A stretch of 64,000 nt of DNA from Norana najaformis (Eukaryota > Annelida > Clitellata > Crassiclitellata > Hormogastridae). Within the stretch, counting starts at the first letter, position 1, and each line of letters opens with the position of its first letter. The translations under genes were made by a program, and so were the position numbers. The notes under the pieces were generated by a model. That model saw only the letters and a program-made list of their open reading frames with translations, made no database searches and had not been told where the DNA came from. The stretch spans positions 12,082,607 to 12,146,606 of the forward strand of contig OZ029916.1 in assembly GCA_964023275.1 (NCBI GenBank), in the 5' to 3' direction. Of the stretch, positions 54,161-64,000 are shown piece by piece.

Positions 54161-57118
54161 TAGGGTGGCCTTGATTTTCTCATTTTCAAAAATTTGTAAC
54201 TATCACCCTCTCAAATGGTTTCGTTTTAATAAGAAACATTCTGTATGAAATTTGAAGCAGATCGATCTGCATTTAGAGGTTGCTTACAGGGGCCAAAGTT
54301 TACTACATAATCAGCATGGTATGAACTTTCAAAACTTTTATGCACAGTGCACATGGCTCTTTTGCAGATGGTTTTTTGCCCAGAAGTCCTTCGCACAATG
54401 CACAGTTGCAAGCGTGTCCTTTTGCACGCAGGCCTTTTGCACACGCAACCAACTTTCTAGATAAGACGGTTAACTAGCCACAACAGATGAGATGAACATC
54501 CACTCACCGACAGAAGAAGAAGACGAACAGAGCCAAAGAAGACAGTCGAAGCCGATACTCACCCACTGAAAACAGTTGGAGTAGCACATGAAGATGATGA
54601 TCGGAGCAGAAGAAGACATTCAGAGCCGACACCCACCGAGAACAGTTGAAGCAGCAAACAAAAGGAGAGGGTTTGAGCTGAAGAAGATGGCAATGCGTTT
54701 GCAAGATTACCTAGTTACTCCTGCAGAAGGGATAGAAGGAAGTAAACTACCGTCGGAGAAGCAGGTCCTTGGCCACTCTACACATAGCCACAGTGTACTG
54801 AGAGAGGAGTGGCAGTAACCCACACCTTACAGCAAGTCAAAGATTTCTAGTCCTGCACTAGAATTCCAACCAAACATCCCCAACACTCAATCAAAAAGCT
54901 CGAGCAACTACTCTATGAATGGCAGGGGCTGAAGGTGAACAAGAGTCATCAGTCCCAGACTCAAACAGCCAAAAAAGCTGTTTTTAGACAGGATTGGGGA
55001 ACTGTTTGACATTGTGCATGACAATTCCATGGAGCTCATAAAGAATCAAGAAGACAAGCTCTTGCTCGAATCACAGTGGGAAAAGGGATGACCAGGCTGC
55101 ATGACAGGAGTCAACAAGAGCAGAAGCAGATGGAGAAAGAGGAGATGCTGCAAAGGAAGTGACAGCAATCCCAACTTTAGAAAGACATACTTTTGACTCA
55201 GAAGAAAGTCAGTGTGAATGTGAAGATCAAGATCCATGTTCCAGTACAAGTACTGCTAACCTGCCATGAAAACGAGGACGCCAAACTGTTATATCACCAG
55301 AACTGGCAGCTATGCTTGATCAAAATGGACTGAGTGACAGGGCCGCCATGATGATGGTCTTTGAAGCATCTAGGGCTCTCGGACAAGATCCAGAAGTGCT
55401 TGCACTTAACAGGTCAACCATCCAGCATCTACGTCGAAGAAACCGAAAAGCAGAAGCTGCTGGCATTGTACAGGCATTCAAACCAAACATGATCCTGACA
55501 GTCCACTGGGATAGCAAGCTGATGTTTGATTTTACAGGGAAAGAGAAAGTGCATAGGCTGCATATTCTGGTTTCAACGATGGGGAGAAGAAACTGTTGTC
55601 AATTCCAAACATACCCTCAGGGACTGGCCAAGCTGCGGCCAAAGCTGTGCACAATGGAATACAAGAATGGGGCCTCAAAAGGCTTGGTCCGGGGCACGTG
55701 TTTCGACACAACCAGCTGTAACACTGACTAGCAGGTGCCTGCGTCATTCTGGAGCAGCTACTGGGGCGGGCTCTTCTACACTTCGGCCGTTGACACCATA
55801 TCATTGAACTTGTATTGGCTGCCACCTTTGGAGTATGTACGGGGCCTAGCCATGGACCAGAAGTCCTTATCTTCAAACGGTCTCAAGAACAGTGGTCACC
55901 CGTCAACAAAGAAAGATACGACGATGCCTTCTCCAATGATTTTGCCTCATCTGAGCTCATCGATGTCCGAGACGAAGTCATTGAATTCTGTGAGCAGCAG
56001 CTGCAGGATCAGCAACCCTGTGAGGACTACTGTGAGCTACTCCAACTAATGCTTGTCTTCATGGGAAGAATATCAAATCATGGGACAAACTTCCGAGCCC
56101 CTGGGCCGATGCATCAAGCTCATTGGATGTTGAAAGGAATATACAGTATCAAAGTTTGGCTCCTCAGGTTGCAGGTCAAACAGTCGGCAAGAGAATCTCA
56201 TGGGCCGCTATGTGTGAACATATTTCTCACAAAATTTACATCAGTTGCTGGTTTCTGGCACCTTTGGCTTCCAAAGCAGCTAAGAATGACTTGTTCTTCC
56301 TGCAGCAATTTGATGCCTACCCTGATCGCGATATTAGTGCAGCTACTTCATGCAAGCTAGCCAGTCACCTATGGTACCTTTCTAAGGATTTTATCCTCAG
56401 CCTCTTTGATCCAGAGGTGGACTTGACCACAAAACGGGCCCTCGACCCATTGAAACGCATAGAGGTGGACTTGGTGATGATACAGAAGAAGACTTATTGA
56501 TTTTGTGACAGTGTGGAGCAGAAATGTATTTGGAACGCTGAGCTTGCTGGTTGGATTCCTAACCGAGGAGACTGATACATGGAACAGTATGGTTGAGTTC
56601 GAGGCTGCAGAGGCAATCGTCAGCACACTAGCAGTCACCAACGATCATGCAGAGTGACGTGTTGCCATGATCCAAGATATGACACAGACAGGGCTCTTTA
56701 AGAGTGAAGAACAGTTGCAGTATGCACTTCAAGTTATCGAACAGAGTCGGGAAAACTTTCCTGACGCAAGAAAATTAACGCTACTTTAGAAACCATAAAA
56801 AGCATACTGTATACAGTATGCAGTAGTTTGATTTAAAAACTGTTCTGTATCGGTTCTAGACTTTTAAATAAACACTAAAATAGCAGTCATTGCAGCATGA
56901 TTTCTTGCATGGCTTAGTCACACTGATGGCAAACATTTTTTAATTCTACCATTTACGGTATATGGCTAAACATTAGGGTTGTTGAGCGACCTGTAAATAT
57001 TAAAATTTTTCGCTCAAAGTTTGCACATAATATTTTTTATAATAAGGAATATCTTGAAAGGGTGATACTTAATATTGCTTTGTAATTAATTTTCACCATA
57101 TAAATAAGGGCCACCCTA
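54161..57118 (+). mobile_element. hAT-like DNA transposon, 2,958 bp, 8-bp duplication CTGCATAA
   Basis: The left end TAGGGTGGCCTT (54161) and the right end in reverse complement TAGGGTGGCCCTT (57118) are inverted. Similarity continues weakly for about 70 bases and includes 'tatcaccctctcaa' versus 'tatcaccctttcaa'. CTGCATAA flanks both sides (54153-54160 and 57119-57126), an intact 8-bp target duplication as made by the hAT superfamily. The host sequence is the 3' end of the LINE copy 2 beside a TAA tract. Confidence 0.85.
54480..56790 (+). pseudogene. hAT-like transposase pseudogene
   Basis: The pieces in order are VSDRAA-like SDRAAMMMVFEASRALGQDP, LNRSTIQHLRRRNRKAEAAG, LTVHWDSKLMFDFTGKEKVH, CFDTTSCNTD, HHIIELVLAATFGVCTGPSH, LIFKRSQEQWSPVNKERYDD, IEFCEQQLQDQQPCEDYCEL, and a C-terminal ASHLWYLSKDFILSLFDPEV. 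They follow a widespread uncharacterised metazoan family. The D of HWD, the D of FDTT and the H-rich block could be RNase-H-fold catalytic and structural positions as in hAT enzymes; this and the 8-bp duplication support a transposase. Frames change near 55560, 55730 and 56180, with stops, so it is dead. The N-terminal part (54480-54810) has two similar units of about 80 bases. Confidence 0.65.
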
Positions 57119-57126
57119 CTGCATAA

Positions 57127-57350
57127 CATAATAATAATATTTGCTTTTGCTTTCTGTAGCACAAAATAGTAATAATGATAATAATAATATTAGTAATAAT
57201 AGTAATAATGTTGTCTTTATTATTATTATTATAACCAGCGGTTGCTTCGGAAATTATTATTATTATTATTATCATCATCATCATTATTATCATTATTATT
57301 ATTATTATACTATATATATATTATTATTATTATTATTATGATCATTATTA
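57127..57350. repeat. Compound (TAA)n/(TTA)n/(TCA)n microsatellite
   Basis: Long runs of TAA and ATT triplets, with short unique stretches in between. Open frames through it are artefacts of the triplets. 57351-57408 is short unique DNA. Confidence 0.95.
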
Positions 57351-57408
57351 TAATAGGCGTCAGAAACGACTTCCAGGGTGTCAGAACATTTTCAATTATG
57401 AAACAAAT

Positions 57409-57665
57409 CTATTGTTGCTGGAGCAAGTAGAGCTGCTGTGGCGTCCAGGCTGGCACACTGGAAACAGGTCGACTAGCTGCACCTCCGAATCTCGTGATCT
57501 TGTCTGTAAGCGCCATGGTGAAGAAGCAACCCTGAGTTAGCGGTCGCATAAGTGTAGAGCGTTCTGTGGGCGTTTCTTCGTTGGAGCGCAAGAACTTCGG
57601 TGTGGATCGGACGAACATCCAGCACCACCAACTCCCTCCTCTTCATCGCCGTCGTCGTCTGTTAT
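57409..57665 (-). repeat. Leader-like repeat shared with 11405-11565, with a 69-codon frame
   Basis: The minus-strand frame 57409-57618 encodes MFVRSTPKFLRSNEETPTER, then STLMRPLTQGCFFTMALTDK and a divergent end. The first part matches the sequence fused to the tropomyosin fragment at 11.5 kb. Because the match includes flanking bases upstream of the ATG, it is a DNA repeat and not merely a similar protein. Confidence 0.65.
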
Positions 57666-57965
57666 TATTATTATTATTATTATGGATAAATGCCGGCAGA
57701 ACGTTGTAACAATAATAATAATAATAATAATAATACAAGTAGAAGAAGAAGAAGAACAGGCCCTTAAGCTATCACCTAAATGTTATTATTATTTATTATT
57801 ATTAATGGTTCTGTTATTATTATTGTTGCTGTTATTATTATTTTTTATATTATTATTTTTATTATTATTGTTATTATTACTATTAATTGATCCATCAGGA
57901 TTTGAGAAATTCTCCAGAGAATGAAATAATAATAATAATAATAATAATAATGAAATTTAAAAAAA
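57661..57965. repeat. Second TAA/TTA microsatellite cluster
   Basis: (TTA)n at 57661-57681, (AAT)n at 57710-57735 and 57928-57952, with TTA-rich DNA between. The apparent 80-codon frame here is low-complexity translation. Confidence 0.93.
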
Positions 57966-58560
57966 AAATAATAATGCAATTGTTTTACAATATGCAGCAT
58001 ATCCATGCCTGACACTCATAACATAACAAATGCATTTTGGTCTGTTTTTGAACTTGGCTTAGGCCTATTTCTGTTACTTGGTTCATGGTACTGATTTTTC
58101 AATTCAGCCCTAATGTGCTGCTGCTGTGCAATACCAGTAAAATTACTTAAAATTCATGAAAGCAGTGCACTTGATGTTTGTTTTAAATTTCGTTGTATTT
58201 CTACATAAAATTGTCTTTTTAACTGTTAAATTCTTGGTTTTAGCCTGCAAATTTCTTATTTTCTGACTCAGTATTTGTCTTTTCTGCTTCTGAGATAAGT
58301 TTTAATTCTCTATTTCTTGTATTAATTTATGTGCTGTTTGCAGATTGTCGGCTGACCAGTGTTTATGTACTTCGTGGTCTGCATGGGCACAGCAAGTTCC
58401 CAACCACAATCTCTTACAATTTTATTGTTTAAGTCCACACAAACAAAGGCTGGCCTTCTTTTATTTGTGTGCATTCATGAGTTGCCCATGAATTTGCTGT
58501 GTCCTTTGGCCTCATGTTTTGTAAGCTCAGTGAATGTGATTACGTCTGCTTCATTACACT
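57966..58560. other. Noncoding AT-rich sequence, nothing recognised
   Basis: No coding signal, repeat or splice-flanked exon is evident. Confidence 0.4.
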
Positions 58561-58564
58561 GCTA

Positions 58565-60655
58565 GCAAAGACCTTGCCGAGCTCTGATGGTAGGATGATG
58601 CCGCGATAGTTCCTGCAGTCCCAGCAGCTACCATTGCCTTTGTAAAAGGGAAGACGACTCCTCTGGTCCAGTCGCTCAGAACCAAAGCAGAGCTCCAGAC
58701 GCCCTTAAACATGCGAGTGAGCCACTTTGTACCTGCTTCTCCCCAGCTTTGAGCATTTCAGCTGATATGCAGCAGACTCCTGGGCCTTTCCATTCTTCAA
58801 CCGGTGTACTTCAACAGCCACCTCCTGCTCCGTTGTTGGTGAGCAGTCAATTGACGGATCAGCTTCTGTAGTTTGATCCACTGATGCAGGCAGTGAGGCA
58901 CGGTTAAGGAGGTCTTCATAATATTCCTTCCACCACTGGATGTTATGGGTCGTATTACTCAGAAGGTGGCCATCTGAGCTTTTTATAGGTCTTGAAACTT
59001 GTGCCATTACCGAGCACAGCTTCCGAAAGTTGGCAAATGCATCCTTCAGCTGTCCTTTGTGGAGAGCAGCCTCAGCTTTCGCTCGCCTTTTCGTATGCTC
59101 ACGTCTGGCGATCCCATCTCAGGGCAGCTCTGCACTCGTTCTGCAGGTGCCTGTATTCTTCTGTCTCAGCATGTAGCCTAGCCAGGCGCTTCCTCTGAAT
59201 CAGCTGCCACTTGTCATAGGTGATCCAGTCTCTCCTAGTCTCTCCCTCAGTACCCTGGTGTCTCTGGGCTGACCGAATAAGGTTATGATGAAAGGTTTCC
59301 CAGCTGTCATCCACCGTCCGGTTAGCAAACCTCTCTTCTACGTCAGCAGCAAGTGCACGCTCAGTGCCCGAGTCCTTCAGCCTATAAATATTGAATCGAG
59401 GCTTTGGTGGAAAACTTCTTTTCCGGCATCTCAGGTTTACCTCCAGCCTGGATACAACTGCTTTGTGGTCAGTGTCGAACTTCATGCCACACTGGGCTCT
59501 GGAATTTTGCAGCAGCTTCCATCTGGTGTTGACCAGGATGTGATTCAGCTCTTTCCTGGTATGTCCATTGTTTGAATACTAGGACACTCGCTGTATGTCT
59601 TTGCACTGGAACCACGATCTGCCGATTCTGTTACATGCTCCAAGGCAGAAGTCAATTAGTCACTCAATGTTGTTGTTCACTGTGCCACTTCCAAAGGGCA
59701 CCAGCACACGCCCGCAGCCTGACCTGTACGTGCCTGGAACTGCGTTGAAGTCACCCAGGCATTACCATGGTTCCTTTCTTGGCCATCACCACTGCCTGTT
59801 CCAGAGTCCTGTAAAAGGCTTCCATGTCAGCCTCAGACCCCTCATTGGTTGGTGCATAAACTGATACAATGGTCAGCTTTCCCAGTGAGTATCTGAAGTG
59901 AGCCAGCAGTACTCTGTCACTTAGTAGGAACCAAGATTTTAGGGTGCCTGATGCCATGTGGTCCAGGGCCAGAGCAACGCCTGACTGTCTCACCAGGCCC
60001 AACCATATGATGGTATAGCTGTCAACAACCATCTCTCCTGCACCCAGCCATCAGATTTCCTGGAGTCCCATGATTTGGATGCCAGCATTACGAGCTCCCT
60101 AGTCAGCAGCGAGCAGTGCCGAGTTCTGTCAGAAACCTCACATTTCAGGTCCTCACCCGGAGTGGTTTGCAGGGGGAAATGCCCACTGTAGCCCGCTTAA
60201 CACACCTGGCTGGTGGAGGTAAACCAGGATGCGTGCTTCTTATTAACCCACACGACAAGCGATGCAGTATAAGATTTTTGACTGCAGATCATGGAAAACT
60301 CATCGGCTAAGAGATTCCCCAGCCACTCTCCAGGAAAGCGTGGGGCAGGTAGGTAGGTAATAGGGTGTTTCGAAATCTAATGCACCCTTGTGGCATGTCA
60401 CTCCCCCATAGCTTTCTTCCTCTCCCAAGGTAATCCACAAGGCAGTGGGGCCAGGCTTATTGTACTTGCCATGTCACAGCTCTGTCGTTGGGTGTCTGCA
60501 GCATTTGAATAGGGTGGTGACGCCGCTTACCACCCACTGTACTGATAGAGGTGCCGCTGTTGGTCCACAACTTCTTATTTGCTGGCATCTTCCTTTCAAG
60601 AGTTAAGAGGCACCCGCTACAGCTGAAACAAAGGGAGCAGAGCGGCTTCACCCTC
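58565..60655 (-). pseudogene. Endonuclease-RT LINE, 5' part (minus strand)
   Basis: From 60655 downwards: leader region, then decayed text equivalent to 'TLNVR.LTE.G', IQIMGLQEI, SGVALALDHMASGTLKSWFL, KLTIVSVYAPTNEGSEADME and FDTDHKAVVSRLEVNLRCRK (the SDH-type end of the endonuclease). Next come a linker with RRDWITYDKWQLIQRKRLAR, SNTTHNIQWWKEYYEDLLNR and EVAVEVHRLKNGKAQ, and the start of the reverse transcriptase before 58565. Stops and frame changes are frequent. The family is that of the fragments at 9085, 20245 and 60700. Confidence 0.75.
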
Positions 60656-60699
60656 AGGAGTCAATTATCACATTTTCACTCTGAACGGTATAATTCAAA

Positions 60700-61663
60700 C
60701 TAGAAAAGAGTTCCGACTACTGCTATGGATTGCCTATGTCAGTCTGAGGACAGTCTTTGATTCTGTTGATCGTAGTGCCATCTGGAGGCTGCTCCTGTCT
60801 AAGGGATGCCAGAGAAGATTGTTGGCCTAATGAAGAATTTGTACACAGACACATTCACACTGATGGTGTAACATCAGAATGGTTCAGAGTAGATGGCAGA
60901 GTGCGACAAGGTTGTAAAATGGCTCCTGACCCGTTCCTGTGCCCAATGCATAAGGTCAAGAAGGAAACATGTTAAGCAACAACAGTACATATTTTGTCAG
61001 AGTGGTTCACTGATCTGGATTATACCTATGATGTGGGTCTTCCTGCTGTGATGCTTGAAATCATAATTATGTCCTTGGAGATAACTGACCCATAAATTCG
61101 GACTTGGGAACAACTGGGCCAAAACAAAATCCAGACTACAGTAGACCAATGCCCAACATCAGACTGTGTGCAGGTGGTGGGAAACCAGAGGGAACTGGTT
61201 CATGGGTTTTCGTACCTCGGTTCCGAGGTCGAGGCTGATGGTGGCGGTGGATCTGAGGTTCGGCAGCACATAGCCATCACCCGGGATTGCATGAGCAGCC
61301 TACAATGAGGAATGTGGAACACTAACATCTGGCTGGACACGAAACTCCACTTGTTTAAAGCATATATACTGCCTGTCCTCCTGTGTGGAACAGAGACCTG
61401 GACACTTACCAAGGATCTGGAGATGAAACTTGACGCCTTCCAGCGGTGGTGCCTCAGGACATCGAACTATGAGTGGGTGGCGGGAAACCAGATGGAGCTG
61501 GTTCTTGAGTTTTCTTACCTGGGTTCCCATGTCAAGGCTGATGGTGGCACTGGAGGTTCAGCAGCACATAGCCATCACCTGGGATTGCATGAGCAGTCTA
61601 CAACGAGGAATATGGAACATTAACATCTGGCTGGACACGAAAATCCACCTGTTTAAAGCATAC
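60700..61663 (+). pseudogene. Endonuclease-RT LINE, RT and 3' part (plus strand), with a local duplication
   Basis: The frames give AYVSLRTVFDSVDRSAIWRL, WFRVDGRVRQGCKMAPDPF, FSYLGSEVEADGGGG and LFKAYILPVLLCGTETWTLT. The block FSYLGS..VEADGG through NIWLDTK occurs twice (61200-61345 and 61495-61650), pointing to a duplication of about 300 bases or two overlapping copies. It lies head to head with the minus-strand 5' part at 58565-60655. Confidence 0.72.
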
Positions 61664-62042
61664 TGTTGCATGCTGGAAAGCGATTAGGCTCGTAGAGGTA
61701 TAGGCCGAACCAGCATACAACGTTCGTTGGTTTAAAACTCTGTATTCTCGAATCCAAAATGGCAACAACAACTTCAACTCAACGAACTTCCTCCAACACG
61801 GCAATATCTGACCCATAACCTTTTCTCACAGCAATATCTCCCAAGAACTTTCCACTCACTCTTTTATACATTCTTCTCTCCCAACGAGACAACCACTCCT
61901 TTAAACACTCCCTCAAACACTCCTTTCAACACAAGTGCATGCGCACATGTTCCTAACCGAATGTTGCATGGGCACGTGTCACCTTCTGACCTAACCCAAC
62001 CTGCCTTCCACACGTGCCCTTGCAACACACCCCCGAACAACA
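61664..62042 (-). mobile_element. Putative solo or 3' LTR, 379 bp
   Basis: Read on the minus strand it runs from TGTTGTTCGGGGGTGTGTTG to ..CAGCATGCAACA, so the termini are TGTTG/CAACA, the usual LTR form. A TATA box sits 174 bases in. The flanking 5-mers (CATAC and GAGAA) do not match, so it is not a clean solo LTR. If it is a 3' LTR, the interior would lie to the right (62043 onward). Confidence 0.6.
61861..61868 (-). promoter_or_regulatory. TATA box within the putative LTR
   Basis: TATAAAAG on the minus strand lies in the middle of the LTR-like sequence, where U3 promoters place it. Transcription would start about 25-30 bases toward lower coordinates. Confidence 0.5.
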
Positions 62043-63255
62043 GAGAAGGGCACCCAACGGGTGACCGATAAAAAATCCTCATGATTAAACATAATTATGC
62101 AAATAATTCCAACATAATCAATATCATACTCATCACATTCAGAACAAAATCAATCCTAATACAAAACATAACCTCAACAAACTTCATGACACACTAAATT
62201 CCTTATACCACAACAATATAATTGCACAATTCCTACCATCATTAACTACATAGCAAACATCCATCCAACTACTAACAGTCTGTTACCTAAACTGGTCGTT
62301 AGAAATCTCAGAACACACAAAATGCAACAAGCATTCAAAAGCAGACACACTGCCGCAAAAAAATCCAATACCTGGTTAAAAAATAGTCAATATAGACTCG
62401 AACGTGTATAGAACACCACAAAACACAGGTTTGGACTAAACAAAATCCGAGACTCTACCGAAACCAGACAAATACACAAATCAATATAATCCACACAAAA
62501 CCTACAACAATATCAACTCCATACTCATCCAACAACAACATACAACCAATACATCCTGAAAGAACAAATCTAATCACATCCAACAGCCAAACGAATCATG
62601 AAAAAAACAATACACGAAGTCCTCACAAGAATACCTTAATCGAACACTACACATACCTCAAAAAGAATAAAATTTACCCGACACACTTTCAACGACATCA
62701 ACACAAGTAATAAATAATTCCAACAGCAACTAATCAATCAACTCATCCCTTAATATCTACACAACATCCACACACGACCCAGACAGATGGTAATTGGAGC
62801 TTAGGACCTCCGGACGAAACAGTAATCAAAATTTACTATAAACACCATATACAACTCACCAAAAACACAACGAGGCACCACAAAGTCACCTCACATACAC
62901 AAAATCACCAAAAACACAACGAGGCACCAAAACGAAGTCCCCACACAATACACAACTCTACATCACAAGACAAAGCCAGACCTCAATAAGTACCAAAAGG
63001 CTGTCAAAAATACTCCACTAAATAACTCTTAATAATAACAGTTTAATCCGAAGACCCCAAGTCCATCCTACTACTTCAACTTAAACAATCAGGATTCAAG
63101 CAACTACTTTCCCTCAAAACAACTATCAAATCACATTTTACGCAAAATTCATAAGTTATCATAAATAATTCTCATAAACTATAGTCAATGCAATATCTTT
63201 TCTTTAACAGAAAAAGTGAATTTAAGAACAGTCCAACCTAAACATTTAAAATACA
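62043..63255. other. Strongly G-poor, A/C-rich tract without recognised genes
   Basis: Counting five 60-base rows by eye (62101-62280 and 62461-62580) gives 8 G in 300 bases. Frames are broken throughout. A short direct repeat with 'caccaaaaacacaacgaggcacca' occurs at about 62858-62882 and 62905-62929. Such composition would be T/G-rich on the minus strand, the strand of the adjacent LTR. Confidence 0.6.
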
Positions 63256-63879
63256 CTAACCAATCCAAACTTTAAATGTCAATACCCCCGAATTACTTAA
63301 CCTAAACCGCAAAGCTCCTCTTACTCTAGGATCAACCCATAAAAACGGTATTCTGGACCAAAGATCAGCGTTTACACCTGTAGGCCGAAACCAAGGATTG
63401 TGTACAAACTTGAGAGGTGTCGGAAAATTTCGACTTGACTGAAACGTTCTTGGCATCATCATACCCGGCCGACCGTGACAGACCGGACGACGACTTTGAC
63501 CCGGCACACGACTGGAAGCAACCACCAGCTCCGGAAATGCACCACTCGAACTGAAGTCGTAATTAGCTGACTCACCAATTGGAGAGAACGGCCGACACGG
63601 ATGACTGCGTGGCTCCGACCGACCAAACCAACGGCATACGACGGAAGAACTGCACGGCACCATCCCTGAAACCGATTCTGACTCGGCGGAAGAATGCCTC
63701 GCTCCACTATCACGTTCCTGCGAGTTCTCGTCCGTTTGAACAACGCACCTTTGTTGCTCTTTCATCGGCTGACCGTCATGACGAATCTCTGTCGAACGAA
63801 TCTGCTCCCGACAACCGTCATTCGGATGAATTTGCTCCCGGCAACCCACACACAGATGAATTTCCTGCGGATGACCCAC
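63256..63879 (-). other. Unrecognised 207-codon open frame
   Basis: The minus-strand frame has an odd composition: cysteine- and arginine-rich repeats at the start (antisense to the 30-bp repeat), and a less biased C-terminus with NPWFRPTGVNADLWSRIP and VDPRVRGALRFRLSNSG. No domain is recognised. It may belong to the retroelement whose LTR lies at 61664-62042, since it is on the same strand and upstream. Confidence 0.35.
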
Positions 63880-63965
63880 ACACGGCTGAATTTTCGGCGT
63901 ACGAGCATCATCCGGATGAACTTCCTGCGAACGAATTTGCTTCGGACGAGCCTCACTCGGATTAA
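63579..63965 (+). CDS. Acidic decapeptide-repeat open frame
   Basis: A 128-codon frame from ATG 63579. The second half is a tandem 10-residue repeat: SDEFAPGNPHT, DEFPADDPHT, AEFSAYEHHP, DELPANEFAS. Acidic residues and aromatic F sit at fixed positions. A TAA at 63963 interrupts it, but the DNA repeat continues to the window end. Whether it is translated is unknown; the minus-strand frame at 63256-63879 overlaps it and at most one is real. Confidence 0.35.
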   Translation: MERTADTDDCVAPTDQTNGIRRKNCTAPSLKPILTRRKNASLHYHVPASSRPFEQRTFVALSSADRHDESLSNESAPDNRHSDEFAPGNPHTDEFPADDPHTAEFSAYEHHPDELPANEFASDEPHSD

Positions 63966-64000
63966 TCTCTCTCGGACGAATTTGCTTCGGATGAGCCTCA
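63795..64000 (+). repeat. 30-bp (2 x 15) tandem repeat running off the window
   Basis: Unit starts at 63795, 63825, 63855, 63885 and 63915 have a period of exactly 30 with the core GA(T/C)GAATTT. From 63930 a 15-bp subunit ('gaatttgcttcg' type) repeats. The array continues past base 64000. Confidence 0.9.

Noticed and set aside
57093-57924. Open frames of poly-I, poly-N, poly-L and poly-Y in the TAA arrays
   Set aside because: Triplet microsatellites are open in several frames without being genes.
37331-64000. Search for the syntaxin transmembrane exon
   Set aside because: No acceptor followed by a lysine-rich then hydrophobic frame was found; the hydrophobic frame at 44356-44589 is on the other strand and within LINE-associated DNA.

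Overview
The window is animal genomic DNA from an invertebrate with long, transposon-packed introns; the phylum cannot be fixed from the sequence. The one recognisable host gene is a syntaxin-1-type neuronal t-SNARE on the + strand. Three consecutive exons are visible, at 10230-10303, 21787-21924 and 37220-37330. They encode the end of the linker and nearly all of the SNARE helix, with consistent intron phases and good splice sites. The N-terminal (Habc) exons and the final transmembrane exon are not in the window. The introns between the visible exons are 11.5 and 15.3 kb, and the flanking sequence on both sides also looks intronic or intergenic.

Nearly everything else is mobile DNA. Region by region: 0-10 kb holds a LINE fragment, a three-member dispersed repeat family (R1), a TA-flanked TIR element carrying an almost intact 3.1-kb LINE, and a decayed transposon-associated gene. 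10-22 kb holds a LINE restriction-like-endonuclease remnant, a chimeric tropomyosin C-terminus, a 28-bp satellite, a compact Polinton/Maverick-type virus-like gene block (12.77-16.75 kb), and an RTE-type LINE whose 3' end abuts the broken end of that block. 22-37 kb is a nest. An RTE copy (24.05-29.6 kb) carries a MITE, a TTAA-bounded piggyBac and a 939-bp TIR element with a 6-bp duplication. A CR1-like LINE is split by a 5.0-kb TIR-bounded element with a dead protein-primed-type DNA polymerase B (30.83-35.85 kb).

37-57 kb holds further LINEs, a second near-identical RTE copy, two more copies of the endonuclease-bearing LINE (both ending beside TAA microsatellites), a noncoding inverted-repeat pair, and a hAT-like transposon with a perfect 8-bp target duplication. 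57-64 kb holds TAA arrays, two opposed fragments of an endonuclease-reverse transcriptase LINE, a putative LTR, a strongly G-poor tract, and a tandemly repeated acidic coding sequence that runs off the window.

The most biologically interesting items are the two Polinton-like elements. One keeps virion-type genes largely open and the other keeps a replication-type polymerase plus an intact 144-residue neighbour. Others are the unidentified 939-bp TIR element, whose removal restores a LINE frame, and the repeated association of one LINE family with TAA repeats. Calls rest on reading translations and repeats by eye; no database search was possible.
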